From NCBI GenBank assembly GCA_030653935.1, contig JAURYL010000023.1:1-47633 (forward strand): DNA of 47,633 nt, read 5' to 3'. The stretch is from Pseudomonadota bacterium. GTDB taxonomy: Bacteria; Pseudomonadota; Gammaproteobacteria; Burkholderiales; Thiobacillaceae. This document shows, piece after piece, positions 31,297-40,964 of this stretch. Both the position numbers and the translations under genes were made by a program. The notes under the pieces are model-generated. The model made no database searches and had not been told where the DNA came from. It saw only the letters and a list, made by a program, of their open reading frames with translations. The number at the start of each line of letters is the position of its first letter. The stretch's first letter is position 1.

Positions 31297-31975
31297 ACGC
31301 GCGCAACCTCTGGCAGTCGAGGACCGTGATGGTGCGGCCCTTGACCTTGATCAGGCCGGCTTCGGAGAGGTGGCCGAGGACACGTGACAATGTTTCCGGA
31401 GCCAGATTGAGTTGCGAGGCGATGGTCTGTTTGCTGGCGGAAAGATGGATGTCGAAAGGCCCCTCGTCGAAGGCTGGCAGCGATTGGCTGAGAAAGCACG
31501 CCACCCGCTGCGCGCTGCTGCGCAGGGTGCAGCTTTCCATGTCATCGAGCAGTTCATGCAGGCGAACAGAGAGACCCGCGAGCATCTTGCGAGAGAGCAG
31601 GGGGCTGGTGTCCATGGCGTCCAGCAAGGTTTGCTTGGCGATCAGCAAAACGATGCTGTCCACCGTGGCTTGCGCCATCACCGGGTAGGGGCGTTCGAGG
31701 AACAGCACCGCTTCGCCGAAGGTGCTGCCGGGGCCGCACATGTGCACGACTTTTTCCGTGCCGTTCGCGGAGGGGATGGCCAGTTTGACCTGCCCCATCA
31801 CCAGCACGTGCATCCCTTCCGGGGTGTCGTTTTTCTGGAACAGCACTTCGTGCTTCCTGGCGCGGAATTCCCGGCTGCCTGAAGCGATCAACTGTAACTC
31901 TTCCTGGCTCAGACCACGAAACAACGGTTGGCGGGAAAGAATCTCAGCGACTGAGTGACGGGTTTCCTGGATCAA
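31286..31975 (-). CDS. Crp/Fnr family transcription regulator
   Basis: The protein has about 229 residues. The cyclic-nucleotide-binding-like domain (LFQKNDTPEGMHVLVMGQVKLAI, GPGSTFGEAVLF) is followed by a winged helix with TIASQLNLAPETLSRVLGHL as recognition region. It lacks the N-terminal Cys cluster of FNR, so it is nearer to Dnr/NnrR-type or Crp-like sensors. I prefer TTG at 31975: AAGGAA precedes it by eight bases and the resulting length is typical. An ATG at 32041 is possible but would lie inside an FNR-like operator. Divergent from nap, so it probably regulates it. Confidence 0.82.
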   Translation of the reverse strand: MIQETRHSVAEILSRQPLFRGLSQEELQLIASGSREFRARKHEVLFQKNDTPEGMHVLVMGQVKLAIPSANGTEKVVHMCGPGSTFGEAVLFLERPYPVMAQATVDSIVLLIAKQTLLDAMDTSPLLSRKMLAGLSVRLHELLDDMESCTLRSSAQRVACFLSQSLPAFDEGPFDIHLSASKQTIASQLNLAPETLSRVLGHLSEAGLIKVKGRTITVLDCQRLRAFNA

Positions 31976-32033
31976 CGGGCGGTTCCTTGCGAAGGAGGGT
32001 AAGCGATTTATACATTTAAAGCGTGTAGCAAAC

Positions 32034-32047
32034 TTGATCATTGTCAA
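32034..32047. promoter_or_regulatory. FNR/Dnr-type operator upstream of the nap operon
   Basis: The sequence TTGATCATTGTCAA fits the consensus TTGAT-N4-ATCAA with one half-site change. Its centre is about 67 bases upstream of the napD GTG and about 65 bases upstream of the preferred regulator start, so it could control both directions in response to oxygen or nitrogen oxides. Confidence 0.7.
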
Positions 32048-32107
32048 AGTAAAAAAAGGATGGCGAGGTCAGGATTTGCTCCGCGTCTAACCCGAAGGAG
32101 GAAGACC

Positions 32108-32431
32108 GTGAATTTTTCAGGCATTTTGGTGATGGCCAAGCCGGAGAGTCAGGAGCAGGTGGTCGTGGCTCTTAACGCGCTGGAAGGGGTGGAAGTTCAT
32201 CAGGTGGATGCCGCGAATGGTCGCATCGTCGCGGTGCAGGAGGCGGAAGACATCCATGCCGAGATCGAGGGCGTCAAGCGCATCAAGGCATTGCCTGACG
32301 TCATCATGGCGGAGATGGTCTATCACTATCTTGCTGAAGACGAACGTATTTACGAAGCCATGCCGCCGGAGTTGATGGAGCAGCAGGATGGGTTCGAAAC
32401 CTGTGCCGTACCGGCATATTTGAATAGTTGA
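32108..32431 (+). CDS. napD: NapD, chaperone for nitrate reductase maturation
   Basis: The protein has 107 residues. It begins VNFSGILVMAKPESQEQVVVALNALEGVEVHQVDAANGR, the ferredoxin-like fold of NapD that binds the twin-arginine signal of NapA. Start is GTG at 32108, preceded by the excellent site AAGGAGG. First gene of napDAGHB. A long acidic C-terminal tail (about 25 residues) is present compared with the shortest family members. Confidence 0.88.
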   Translation: MNFSGILVMAKPESQEQVVVALNALEGVEVHQVDAANGRIVAVQEAEDIHAEIEGVKRIKALPDVIMAEMVYHYLAEDERIYEAMPPELMEQQDGFETCAVPAYLNS

Positions 32432-32449
32432 TCGAGCTAGGAGGCTGAG

Positions 32450-35209
32450 ATGGGACTTTCGCGTCGTGATTTTCTGAAGAACAGTGTTGCCGGTGCCACC
32501 GCTGCCACGGTGGGGATGCCGCTTTCCCAACAAGCCGAGGCCGCCGTCAAGGCGGGTGAATCGGGTTGGCAGTGGGATAAGAGCGTTTGTCGTTTCTGCG
32601 GCACCGGTTGCGGCATTATGGTGGCCACCAAGGACGGCCGCATCGTCGCCACCAAGGGGGATCCGGATGCACCGGTGAACAGGGGCCTGAACTGCATCAA
32701 AGGTTATTTCAACGGCAAGATCAACTACGGCAAGGACCGCCTGACCCAGCCGCTGCTGCGCATGACCGATGGCAAGTTCGACAAGAAGGGCAAGTTCGTG
32801 CCCATCTCCTGGGAACAGGCCATCGACATCATGGAAGAAAAGATGCGCTGGGCCATGAAGGAAAAAGGCCCGCACGGCATTTCCATCTTCGGTTCCGGCC
32901 AGTACACCATCCATGAGGGCTACGCCGCCGCCAAGCTGATGAAGGCCGGCTTCCGCTCCAATAACATCGACCCCAATGCCCGCCACTGCATGGCCTCCGC
33001 CGTGGCGGCATTCATGCGCACCTTCGGTATCGACGAGCCGCCCGGCAACTATGACGACATCGAGCACACCGATACCGCCGTGCTGTGGGGCGCCAACATG
33101 GCCGAGATGCATCCCATCCTGTGGTCGCGTATCACCGACCGACGCCTGACGCATAAGCCGATGAAAGTGGTGAATCTTTCGGTCTACGGCAACATGTCCT
33201 CAGACATCGCTGACATGGAGATCATCTTTTCGCCCAGTGGCGACCTGGCGATCCAGAACTACATCGCGCGTGAAATCGTCAAGCGCAATGTGGTCGACTG
33301 GGACTTCGTCAAGAAACACACCGTCTTCACCACCGGCGTCACCGACATCGGCTATGGCTTCCGTCCGGCCAACGCCGAGAAGTTCGCCTCCGCGGCCGAG
33401 ATGGAAATCGTCAAGAACGAGAAGGTCCACGTCATCGACAAGTGGGAAGCCGTCGCTCAGCGCAAGAAGGAAGGCGAGGCGGTGGAGCAGAAGAGCGCGG
33501 CCAACCCGGTACGCCACTGGCATATCAGCTTCGAGGACTTCAAAACCGCTCTGGAGCCCTACACGCTGGATTTCGTCGCCGAAGTCGCCAAGGGTGATCC
33601 GGACGAATCGCTGGCGGATTTCAAGGCCAAACTCCAGCAACTGGCCGACCTTTATTGCGACAAAAACCGCAAGATCGTGTCCTACTGGACCATGGGTTTC
33701 AACCAGCATCAGCGTGGCACCTGGGTCAACGAGCAGTGCTACATGAATCATCTGCTCATGGGCCGCATGTCCAAGCCCGGCGATGGCGCTTTCTCCCTGA
33801 CCGGCCAGCCTTCTGCCTGTGGTACGGCGCGCGAGGTAGGCACCTTCGCCCACCGCCTGCCGGCCGACATGGTGGTTGACATCAAAAAGCACCGTGACCT
33901 GACCGAGAAGCTCTGGAAACTGCCTGCCAACACGCTTAACCCCCGGGTGGGCAGTCACTATTTGAAGATCATGCGCGATCTCGAGGATGGCTCGGTTTTG
34001 TTCTCCTGGACTCAGGTGAACAATCCGTGGCAGAACACCTCCAACCTCAATCACTGGATCAAGGCCGCGCGGGAGATGGACAACTTCATCGTCGTCGCCG
34101 ATGCCTATCCCAGCGTTTCCGCCAAGGTGGCCGACCTGATCCTGCCCGCCGCCATGATCAACGAGAAGTGGGGTGCTTACGGCAATGCCGAGCGTCGTAC
34201 CCAGGTCTGGCGCCAGCAGATTCTGCCCCCCGGCCAGGCGCGCGGCGACCTGTGGATGACGCTGGAATTGTCCAAGCGCTTCAAGCTCAAGGACGTTTGG
34301 GGCGAGCAGAAGATACCCGGCCTCAAGACGGAAGGCTTCGAGGATGGCAAGTTGCCCAACGTGCTGCCCGCCGCCGAGGCAATGGGCTACAACCCCGAGA
34401 TGACGCTTTACGAGGTGTTGTTCGCCACGCCGGAGAACAAGAAGGTGAAGTGGCCTGATCCCATCGCCAAGGGGCACGGCAACCACATCGCCGATTTGCT
34501 CAAGGATGGCTGGTTCCCGGAAAAGGCGCTGTTCGAGGAATATCGCCAGTTTGGTGTCGGCAAGGCCCACGATCTGGCTCCCTTCGACGTCTACCACGAT
34601 GACAATGTGCGCGGTCTGAAGTGGCCCGTGGTGCAAAAGGATGGCAAATGGGTCGAGACCCAATGGCGCTTCAACGAGAAATACGATCCTTACGTTTCCA
34701 AGGGCGCGGGCTTCGAGTTTTACGGCGATTTCGCCAAGGCCATCCCGACCGGCAATCTGGATGCTGTGACGGATCCCAAACCCGTGTCATTGGCCGGCAA
34801 GGCGAAGATATTCTTCTGGCCTTATGTTTCGCCGGTCGAAAAGCCGGACGCGAACTACGACCTCTGGCTGTGCACCGGCCGTGTGCTGGAGCACTGGCAC
34901 TCCGGCACCATGACCCGCCGCGTGCCGGAACTGCACCGCGCCGTACCCAATGCCGTGTGCTGGATCCATCCCAAGGATGCCGAGGCCAAGGGCCTCAAGC
35001 GCAACGACCTGGTCTGGGTCGAATCGCGCCGCGGCAAGATCAAGGTGCGTCTGGAAACCGGCGGCCGCAACAAGATGCCGCGCGGCATGATCTACGTGCC
35101 CTGGTTCGACGAGGGTGTGCTGATCAACAAGGTCGTTTTGGATGCCACTTGTCCGATCTCGAAAGAGACCGACTTCAAGAAGTGCTCGGTGAAGGTCTAC
35201 AAGGCTTGA
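32450..35209 (+). CDS. napA: NapA, periplasmic nitrate reductase catalytic subunit
   Basis: This 919-residue molybdoenzyme begins with a Tat signal ([13 protein letters not shown]). The [4Fe-4S] ligands lie in [13 protein letters not shown] and LNCIKGYF; the Mo-coordinating Cys is in [10 protein letters not shown]. It reduces nitrate to nitrite in the periplasm with electrons from NapB. At 919 residues it is longer than the 830-residue enteric type and close in size to the long NapA seen with NapGH-type operons. AGGAGG precedes the ATG. Confidence 0.95.
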   Translation: MGLSRRDFLKNSVAGATAATVGMPLSQQAEAAVKAGESGWQWDKSVCRFCGTGCGIMVATKDGRIVATKGDPDAPVNRGLNCIKGYFNGKINYGKDRLTQPLLRMTDGKFDKKGKFVPISWEQAIDIMEEKMRWAMKEKGPHGISIFGSGQYTIHEGYAAAKLMKAGFRSNNIDPNARHCMASAVAAFMRTFGIDEPPGNYDDIEHTDTAVLWGANMAEMHPILWSRITDRRLTHKPMKVVNLSVYGNMSSDIADMEIIFSPSGDLAIQNYIAREIVKRNVVDWDFVKKHTVFTTGVTDIGYGFRPANAEKFASAAEMEIVKNEKVHVIDKWEAVAQRKKEGEAVEQKSAANPVRHWHISFEDFKTALEPYTLDFVAEVAKGDPDESLADFKAKLQQLADLYCDKNRKIVSYWTMGFNQHQRGTWVNEQCYMNHLLMGRMSKPGDGAFSLTGQPSACGTAREVGTFAHRLPADMVVDIKKHRDLTEKLWKLPANTLNPRVGSHYLKIMRDLEDGSVLFSWTQVNNPWQNTSNLNHWIKAAREMDNFIVVADAYPSVSAKVADLILPAAMINEKWGAYGNAERRTQVWRQQILPPGQARGDLWMTLELSKRFKLKDVWGEQKIPGLKTEGFEDGKLPNVLPAAEAMGYNPEMTLYEVLFATPENKKVKWPDPIAKGHGNHIADLLKDGWFPEKALFEEYRQFGVGKAHDLAPFDVYHDDNVRGLKWPVVQKDGKWVETQWRFNEKYDPYVSKGAGFEFYGDFAKAIPTGNLDAVTDPKPVSLAGKAKIFFWPYVSPVEKPDANYDLWLCTGRVLEHWHSGTMTRRVPELHRAVPNAVCWIHPKDAEAKGLKRNDLVWVESRRGKIKVRLETGGRNKMPRGMIYVPWFDEGVLINKVVLDATCPISKETDFKKCSVKVYKA

Positions 35210-35219
35210 TGTAACCATC

Positions 35220-35283
35220 CCCCCTCTCCTTCATGGAGAGGGTCGGGGTGAGGGCGCAACACTGTTGCTTCCTCACCCCGGCC
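35220..35283. repeat. Palindromic repeat between napA and napG
   Basis: The CCCTCTCC/GGAGAGGG hairpin is followed by GGGGTGAGGG...CCTCACCCC, a widespread intergenic repeat type. It sits inside the nap operon and may lower expression of napGHB relative to napDA or protect the 3' end of the napA message. Confidence 0.75.
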
Positions 35284-35315
35284 TGAACAATGCCCTTATT
35301 CGATAGGTGTAAGAA

Positions 35316-36110
35316 ATGTCTGAGCAAGGCCCAGGAGGCCTGAACCCAACCCGCCGTGATTTTCTGGTGAAGCTGGCGCAAGGCGCCGCCATCGCCGGGA
35401 CCGGTGGCCTTTTGTGGGACTACATCCTGCGCAACGAGGCGCGCGCCGCGCCCTATGCCTTGCGTCCGCCCGGCGCTTTGGCGGAGAACGATTTCAATGC
35501 CGCCTGCATCAAGTGCGGGCAATGCGTGGTGGACTGCCCGCCGCTGATCCTCAAGTTGCAGCCGGCCGGCGGTAACCTGCCCATTGGCATGCCCTATTAC
35601 GAGCCGCGTACCGGCGCCTGCATCATGTGTCCGGACATTCCCTGCATGAAGGCTTGTCCAACCGGCGCACTGTCGCCCAAGTTGAAGCGCATCGAGGATG
35701 CGCGCATGGGCCTGGCGGTGATCGACATCGAAAACTGCTTGTCATACAAAGGGTTGCGTTGCGAAATCTGCCATCGCGAATGTCCGATCAAGGGCAAGGC
35801 CATTACTCTGGAAACGCATCCACGGCAGACCTCCAGGCACGCCATGTTCATCCCGCTGGTGCATTCCGACGCCTGCACCGGTTGTGGCATCTGTGAAAAG
35901 GCCTGTCCCACCACGATTGCCGCCATCCGCATCCTGCCGCACAAACTGGTGCAGGGAAAAATCGGCGACCACTACCGGCTCGGTTGGACCTTCGATACCG
36001 AGATTACCCAGGACTTCGTGCCAGAGGCGGCATCGCCCGCCGCCGCTAAAAATGCGCCCGTACCCAAGACGGCGCCGGGTATGGATTATTTGAATGAGGG
36101 GGGCATATGA
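35316..36110 (+). CDS. napG: NapG, periplasmic ferredoxin-type protein
   Basis: The protein has 264 residues. The Tat signal TRRDFLVKLAQG and several [4Fe-4S] motifs (CIKCGQCVVDCP, CIMCPDIPCMKACP, CTGCGICEKACP) identify NapG. It takes electrons from membrane NapH and passes them toward NapA/B. The TGA overlaps the napH ATG (ATGA). Confidence 0.93.
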   Translation: MSEQGPGGLNPTRRDFLVKLAQGAAIAGTGGLLWDYILRNEARAAPYALRPPGALAENDFNAACIKCGQCVVDCPPLILKLQPAGGNLPIGMPYYEPRTGACIMCPDIPCMKACPTGALSPKLKRIEDARMGLAVIDIENCLSYKGLRCEICHRECPIKGKAITLETHPRQTSRHAMFIPLVHSDACTGCGICEKACPTTIAAIRILPHKLVQGKIGDHYRLGWTFDTEITQDFVPEAASPAAAKNAPVPKTAPGMDYLNEGGI

Positions 36111-37045
36111 GCGCGCTGCCCTCCTTCAGCAAGGCCGATGCCCTGGCCTCCACGGAAAAAGTCCACAACTTGTCCGGCGGTGCCCGTGTTTGGTCCTGGC
36201 GTTACATCGTGTTGCGGCGGTTCACACAGGTCGGATTCCTGTTGTTGTTCTTCGGAACGGCACATTGGGGCTGGGAGGTGGCGAAGGATGTGCCGCTGCT
36301 GGCGGGGAACCTCTCCGCATCGAAATTTATCGGCTTGATCCCGCTGACCGATCCCTTCGCCGCCTTGCAGATATTTCTGACCGGCCATGTCCTGCAACAG
36401 GAAAGTCTGATCGGTGTCGCCGTCGTGCTGGGTATCTACCTGTTGATCGGTGGTCGCGTGTTCTGCGCCTGGGTCTGCCCGGTGAACGTGGTGACCGACG
36501 CGGCCGGCTGGTTGCGTAACAGACTGGGTATTCTGGCCATCTTCCATCTGCCGCGTATGCTCAGGTACTTCGTTCTTGCGGCCTCCTTGCTGATCACCAT
36601 GATCAGCGGGCTGGCGGCGTTCGAGTGGGTGAGCCCGGTTGGCATGGCGCATCGCGAGATCATCTTCGGCTTAGGTCTGGGCTTTACCGCGCTGCTGGCT
36701 ATTTTTCTGTTCGATCTGTTGATCCTGAAACATGGCTGGTGCGGCCACCTTTGCCCACTGGGCGCTTTCTACAGCCTACTGGGCAAGACCGCGTTGATCA
36801 GGGTGCGTTTCGACAAGAACACCTGTACCCATTGCGGTGAATGCGCCAAAGTCTGTCCCGAGCCGCAGGTGCTCAATCTCAAGAAGTTGGAAGAACGCGG
36901 TGTTGTGTTTTCTGGTGAATGCAGCAACTGTGGTCGTTGTACGCCGATTTGCCCCGAAGGAAGTCTGAAGTTCGATTTCAAACCCCTGATCCGCAGCCAC
37001 AATGTGCAGGCGGACGCCATTGCCGTTCAAAGGAGGACGAAATGA
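36107..37045 (+). CDS. napH: NapH, membrane quinol dehydrogenase component
   Basis: The protein has 312 residues with four to five helices, the cytoplasmic-side Cys motifs CAWVCP and CGHLCPLG, and two C-terminal ferredoxin clusters (CTHCGECAKVCP, CSNCGRCTPICP). NapH oxidises quinol with NapG. Since no napC is present in the window, NapGH is the likely quinol-linked electron entry to the reductase. Its stop overlaps the napB start. Confidence 0.93.
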   Translation: MSALPSFSKADALASTEKVHNLSGGARVWSWRYIVLRRFTQVGFLLLFFGTAHWGWEVAKDVPLLAGNLSASKFIGLIPLTDPFAALQIFLTGHVLQQESLIGVAVVLGIYLLIGGRVFCAWVCPVNVVTDAAGWLRNRLGILAIFHLPRMLRYFVLAASLLITMISGLAAFEWVSPVGMAHREIIFGLGLGFTALLAIFLFDLLILKHGWCGHLCPLGAFYSLLGKTALIRVRFDKNTCTHCGECAKVCPEPQVLNLKKLEERGVVFSGECSNCGRCTPICPEGSLKFDFKPLIRSHNVQADAIAVQRRTK

Positions 37046-37503
37046 GGAAGACCTTGCTATTGAGTGCTGTGCTGGCCTCTCTCTTGTCCCTGCCCGCTAT
37101 CGCGGTACAGGACCAGGCCATTCCCGATGATGCTCTCGGTCTGTCAAAGACCAGTGTCTATGATGTTCCAGACCCCTATGTAGTCAACTACGCTGGTGGA
37201 GATCCAGGTACCAACAAGCGTCTGGCCAAGTCGTATCACACGGCACCGCCCATGATCACGCATACGATCAACGACATGGTGCCGATCACGCGTGATTTCA
37301 ACCTGTGCAAGGACTGTCATGTGCAGCCCGATCTGATCGGTAAGAAGCTCAGTGCCGGTATGCCGATCCCGGCGCCAGCCAGCCACTACACCAATGTGAA
37401 GAAGGGCGAGTTGTATATGGGACGCTGGAACTGCATGCAGTGCCACACGCCACAGGCCAAGGTGGATGTGCTGGTGCAAAGCACCTTCAAGAAACCCAAG
37501 TAG
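37042..37503 (+). CDS. napB: NapB, diheme cytochrome c subunit
   Basis: The protein has 153 residues with an ordinary Sec signal (MRKTLLLSAVLASLLSLPAIA). The two heme c sites are CKDCH and CMQCH. NapB passes electrons to NapA. AGGAGG precedes the ATG at 37042. In-frame sequence upstream belongs to napH read in another frame. Confidence 0.93.
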   Translation: MRKTLLLSAVLASLLSLPAIAVQDQAIPDDALGLSKTSVYDVPDPYVVNYAGGDPGTNKRLAKSYHTAPPMITHTINDMVPITRDFNLCKDCHVQPDLIGKKLSAGMPIPAPASHYTNVKKGELYMGRWNCMQCHTPQAKVDVLVQSTFKKPK

Positions 37504-37557
37504 GCAGTTTCGCCGCACTCGCTCAAGCGAAGCGGGTGTGGCGTCAGCGGGCAGAAT

Positions 37558-37585
37558 GGCCGGTCCAGAAATGGCCGGCCTTTTT
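37558..37585 (+). terminator. Probable rho-independent terminator after napB
   Basis: GGCCGG (37558-37563) pairs with CCGGCC (37575-37580), followed at once by five T. It lies directly before the next start codon, so it may also influence that gene. The stem is short (six pairs). Confidence 0.55.
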
Positions 37586-37586
37586 C

Positions 37587-37928
37587 ATGTCCCCGGAACT
37601 GATCATCCGTATTCTGTTACCCGCCCCGTGGAATCTCGGGCCGGGAAAGTTTCGTCTGCTGGAAGCCATACACCAGGCGGGTTCCCTGTCCGGCGCGGCA
37701 AGGCAACTGCATATTTCCTACAGGCGAGCCTTGGACAGGCTTGATTCAATCAATCGAAATTGTTGCCATCCTCTGGTGGAATCCGCCTTTGGCGGCGTCA
37801 GGGGTGGCGGCGCCAAACTGACTGTTCGTGGGGTCGCGCTCCTGGCAAGTTATCGCGAACTTGAGGCCAACACCCAACGCAATGTTCAGCCGGAGGCCGG
37901 CGAACTGTTCAGGTTGCTGGAGGCCTGA
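37587..37928 (+). CDS. ModE N-terminal-like winged helix regulator
   Basis: The protein has 113 residues. GKFRLLEAIHQAGSLSGAARQLHISYRRALDRLDSIN is the ModE/LysR-type helix-turn-helix, followed by a GGVRGGGAKLT wing. There is no molybdate-binding TOBE domain, so it is a DNA-binding-only form. Placed after a molybdoenzyme operon it may tune nap or cofactor genes, which is inference. ATG at 37587 immediately follows the terminator T-run, so an own promoter is not obvious. Confidence 0.78.
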   Translation: MSPELIIRILLPAPWNLGPGKFRLLEAIHQAGSLSGAARQLHISYRRALDRLDSINRNCCHPLVESAFGGVRGGGAKLTVRGVALLASYRELEANTQRNVQPEAGELFRLLEA

Positions 37929-37977
37929 TTACCTTGCGGGTGGCCGAGGACGGCGCCGGTTCAGGATCGTAACCGAA

Positions 37978-38232
37978 TCATTCCTCGTCCGACTTCTCCG
38001 CCGGCTTGCTGCTCGGGAGGTCGATCTGCTTGGCCGGAGAAACGGTCGAGATGGCGTGCTTGAAAATCGCCTGCACCGCTTGATCGTTGCCGCGCAACAA
38101 AACCATGTACTGGTCGAAGGACTCGATCTTGCCAACCAATTTGATGCCATTGACCAGAAACACGGAACAATGCACGTGTTCCTTGCGCAGGGTGTTGAGG
38201 AAAACGTCCTGAAGATTCTGGCGCTCGCTCAT
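37978..38232 (-). CDS. hfq: Hfq-like RNA chaperone (divergent)
   Basis: The protein has 84 residues. [40 protein letters not shown] is an Sm1 motif close to Hfq, and [10 protein letters not shown] is the Sm2 motif. It differs from usual proteobacterial Hfq at several places: LQDV for LQDP, HCSVF for PVSIY, a longer loop [10 protein letters not shown] before Sm2, and SP for VP. It is not in a der-hfq-hflX context, which suggests a second Hfq. ATG at 38232; divergent from the dnaJ-type gene. Confidence 0.82.
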   Translation of the reverse strand: MSERQNLQDVFLNTLRKEHVHCSVFLVNGIKLVGKIESFDQYMVLLRGNDQAVQAIFKHAISTVSPAKQIDLPSSKPAEKSDEE

Positions 38233-38358
38233 GGTAATTTCGCTTGGGTAAATTTTGACGGCGCATCATAGCATGCGCGCGTGAAAGCTCTTCGCGTCGG
38301 CATGTGATGCCGGCCTTGTTTATGATGAAAAGTGTCAGGAAATTAACGTCATCCCCCC

Positions 38359-39273
38359 ATGAAATACAAAGACTATTACCAGGTCCTTGGTGTGTCGCGT
38401 GACGCCAGCAAGGAAGACATCAAGAAGGCTTATCGGCGCCAGGCGCGGAAATATCACCCCGATGTGTCCAAAGAGGCGAGCGCGGAGGAGCGGTTCAAGG
38501 AGGTCAACGAAGCCAACGATGTCCTGAGCGACCCGGACAAGCGCGCCGCTTATGACCAGTTGGGTAGTTCGTATCGGCCTGGACAGGATTTTCGGCCACC
38601 ACCTGGGTGGGGTGGCATGGGCGGCGACGCCTCCGGGGCGGATTTCTCCGATCTTTTCTCGCAACTGTTTGGCGGCCGCGGGCAGGCGGGGGGAGGGCGT
38701 CGTCCGGGCTTTCGCGGTGCCGAGGCGATGCCCGGCCAGGATGTTGAGGCCAGCCTCACACTGAGTCTGGAAGAGGCTTTTCATGGTGTGGAAAAACATC
38801 TGAGCCTGTCTTCACAACATGGCGCGCGAGATGTGAAATTACGTGTGCCGGCGGGCGCCTTGCCGGGCAAGCGCCTGCGCGTGGCTGGCAAGGGGCGGCA
38901 TTCGTCCCACGGTGGGCCGGCCGGTGATCTCTACCTGCTGATCCAGATCGCGCCACATCCGCGTTACCGTCTGGAGGGCCAGGATATTTTCCTGGATACG
39001 CCGATTTCCCCTTGGGAGGCCGCCTTGGGTACGGCCATCACCGTGCCGACGTTGAGCGGCAATGTGCGGGTGAAAGTGCCGGCGGGTTCTCGCGGCGGTC
39101 AGAAACTGCGTTTGTCCGGGCGCGGCATGCCGGCGGCGTCGGGAGCCGGCAGCTTTTATGTGCAATTGCAGGTGGTGCTGCCCGCTACCTTGAGCGAAGC
39201 GGAGCGGGCGCTCTACGAACAGTTGGCGAAACAGTCGGAGTTCGATCCGAGGCCGGATTTTCCGAAGGAGTGA
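38359..39273 (+). CDS. cbpA: CbpA-type DnaJ domain protein (curved DNA-binding protein)
   Basis: The protein has 304 residues. The J domain (about 5-70) has YHPD, the HPD that stimulates DnaK. A Gly-rich linker (about 75-120) follows and then two DnaJ C-terminal substrate-binding domains. There is no zinc-finger region, which separates CbpA from DnaJ. No cbpM modulator gene follows. Confidence 0.88.
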   Translation: MKYKDYYQVLGVSRDASKEDIKKAYRRQARKYHPDVSKEASAEERFKEVNEANDVLSDPDKRAAYDQLGSSYRPGQDFRPPPGWGGMGGDASGADFSDLFSQLFGGRGQAGGGRRPGFRGAEAMPGQDVEASLTLSLEEAFHGVEKHLSLSSQHGARDVKLRVPAGALPGKRLRVAGKGRHSSHGGPAGDLYLLIQIAPHPRYRLEGQDIFLDTPISPWEAALGTAITVPTLSGNVRVKVPAGSRGGQKLRLSGRGMPAASGAGSFYVQLQVVLPATLSEAERALYEQLAKQSEFDPRPDFPKE

Positions 39274-39385
39274 GCTGAGCTTGAGTCGGTTGCGGGAGAG
39301 ATGGGTCTCGCGTTGCTCGACTCATCCCGCCGCTTGTTAGTCCGGCGGTCTCCGCTAAATCTTGAAAAGGGCTGTTGACCGAGCC

Positions 39386-39442
39386 GTAGGAGCGGGCTAG
39401 CCCGCGAAAACCACCGCCAATTTCTGGCAAGCCTGCTCCTAC
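39386..39442. repeat. Intergenic palindromic repeat downstream of cbpA
   Basis: GTAGGAGC and GCTCCTAC bound a 57-base repeat with an inner GGGCTAGCCC palindrome. An imperfect hairpin with GAGTCG/CGACTC ends (39283-39323) precedes it and may end the cbpA transcript. The 254 bases between cbpA and the isomerase gene hold nothing else that I can support. Confidence 0.65.
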
Positions 39443-39527
39443 ATCGGCCGCGCTAATCCACCCACATGGTGGTAGCCATCAAAGTATCCAATGCCTGTAG
39501 CCACGCGGCTTACCGCGTTTCACAGGC

Positions 39528-40325
39528 TTATTCCACCTTGGCGCTGGCGGCCAATTCCTTCACCAGTTTGAGGATGGCTTGTTGTTGGATCTGGCTGGCG
39601 ATACGGGGCTTGACCTCTTCATAGGCGGGGAAGTCGAATTTGCGGGCCTCCTCCAACTTGATGATGTGCCAGCCGAATCGAGTCTGAACCGGCGTCCTGG
39701 TGATTTCACCCTTCTTCAGCGCAACCATGGCCTGAGCGAATTCGGGCACCAGGTTGGCGGGTACTACCCAGCCGAGGTCGCCGCCGTTGCCGGCTGAGGT
39801 GTCCTTGGAGTACTTCTTCGCAAGATCCTCGAATTTCGTCTTCCTGCTGGCGTTGAGTTTGGCGATGAAATTCTTGGCTTCTTTTTCGCTGTTGACCAGG
39901 ATGTGGCGCGCGCGGTACTCGTTTTCACCCGCCTTGGACTTGGCGCCCTCATATTCCGCCTTGATCGTTTCCTCGCTGATCGGGTGCGCGCGCAAGTAGT
40001 CTTCCAGGGTCGCGCGGCCGAGTAGTTCCATTTTCTGGAATTCCAGGGCGGCGGCCACGGTAGGCTCCTTGTCCAGGCCCCGTTTTACCGCTTCCTGGGC
40101 GAGCAGGGTGGCGGTGACCGCGCCTTCCTTAACGGCGTCATCGGTCAGCGCTTCGGGCGGCATGTTGCGTTTGATCCGGTTCTGGCGGATGAAATTGCCG
40201 AAGATGGCGGGCACGTTTTCACCGTTGACGATGGCCATCGGCTTGTTGGCTGAGGGGGCGTCGGCGGCCTGGGCAGGCAGCGCGAAGCAGGCGATCAATA
40301 AAGGCAGCAGTCGAACGGATTTCAT
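39528..40325 (-). CDS. Periplasmic peptidyl-prolyl cis-trans isomerase (PpiC/parvulin-type)
   Basis: The protein has 265 residues. Signal peptide MKSVRLLPLLIACFALPAQA; helical N-terminal part (about 30-125); parvulin domain (about 135-225) with EYRARHILVNSEKEAKNFIAKL, GNGGDLGWV and RFGWHIIKL. It would assist folding of exported proteins. The gene follows bolA by 70 bases in the usual ppiC-bolA-yciI-yciB order. Confidence 0.9.
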   Translation of the reverse strand: MKSVRLLPLLIACFALPAQAADAPSANKPMAIVNGENVPAIFGNFIRQNRIKRNMPPEALTDDAVKEGAVTATLLAQEAVKRGLDKEPTVAAALEFQKMELLGRATLEDYLRAHPISEETIKAEYEGAKSKAGENEYRARHILVNSEKEAKNFIAKLNASRKTKFEDLAKKYSKDTSAGNGGDLGWVVPANLVPEFAQAMVALKKGEITRTPVQTRFGWHIIKLEEARKFDFPAYEEVKPRIASQIQQQAILKLVKELAASAKVE

Positions 40326-40395
40326 GGGTTCCCCCGAGGTTGGTGTGGTCGTGTCTGAGTGGCTGGCACGGGTCGAGTTCCGTGCCGACAGGCTG

Positions 40396-40662
40396 CTAGA
40401 GCTCGCCGGGCGCCAGCGCGGTAATGGCGAGCGCGTGTATTCGTGTGTTCATCAGGTCGCCCAAAGCCTGGTAGATGGCGCGATGGCGGGCGACGCTGTT
40501 TTGTCCGCTGAAGGCGGCGGCGATCAGGATGAGCTGGTAATGACCGCCCCCCGACTTGGCGCCGGCATGGCCGGCATGCAGCGCGGATTCATCAATGACT
40601 TCCAGATGCTCGGGCGCGAGCACCGCCAGACGCTGTTTCATTTCATCGATGGTGTCGGTCAT
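40396..40662 (-). CDS. BolA family protein
   Basis: The protein has 88 residues. The fold is seen in [44 protein letters not shown] and the closing [13 protein letters not shown], with the conserved RHR. BolA proteins work with monothiol glutaredoxins on Fe-S matters or as regulators. The ATG overlaps the YciI gene stop (ATGA). The last 15 bases include CCGACAGGCTGCTAG, resembling the end of the palindromic element. Confidence 0.9.
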   Translation of the reverse strand: MTDTIDEMKQRLAVLAPEHLEVIDESALHAGHAGAKSGGGHYQLILIAAAFSGQNSVARHRAIYQALGDLMNTRIHALAITALAPGEL

Positions 40663-40964
40663 GGCAATACCTTTTTGAACGGTTTGACGCTAACCCGCGC
40701 ATAGACGCCGGCGGCGACGTAGGGATCGGCCTCCGCCCAGGCGCGGGCAGCCTCCAGGCTCTCGAAGTCGGCGACGATCAGGCTGCCGGAGAATCCGGCG
40801 GGCCCGGGGTCCGGGCTGTCGATGGCGGGGAAGGGGCCCGCCAGCAACAGACGGCCCGCGTCCTTGAGGCTGACGAGGCGGGCGAGGTGTTCCGGGCGCG
40901 CGGCGAGGCGTTTTTCCAGGCTCTCCGGCACGTCTTCGCCAACGATGGCATAGAACAGATTCAT
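40659..40964 (-). CDS. YciI family protein
   Basis: The protein has 101 residues. It has the ferredoxin-like YciI fold: [41 protein letters not shown] and a C-terminal [21 protein letters not shown] with the conserved Asp-Pro-Tyr. The cellular role is unknown. Start overlaps the yciB stop (ATGA). Confidence 0.9.
   Translation of the reverse strand: MNLFYAIVGEDVPESLEKRLAARPEHLARLVSLKDAGRLLLAGPFPAIDSPDPGPAGFSGSLIVADFESLEAARAWAEADPYVAAGVYARVSVKPFKKVLP

Noticed and set aside
40386-40400. CCGACAGGCTGCTAG at the end of the BolA gene, like the end of the palindromic element
   Set aside because: Only 15 bases and no second arm or internal part. It may be a relic or chance.
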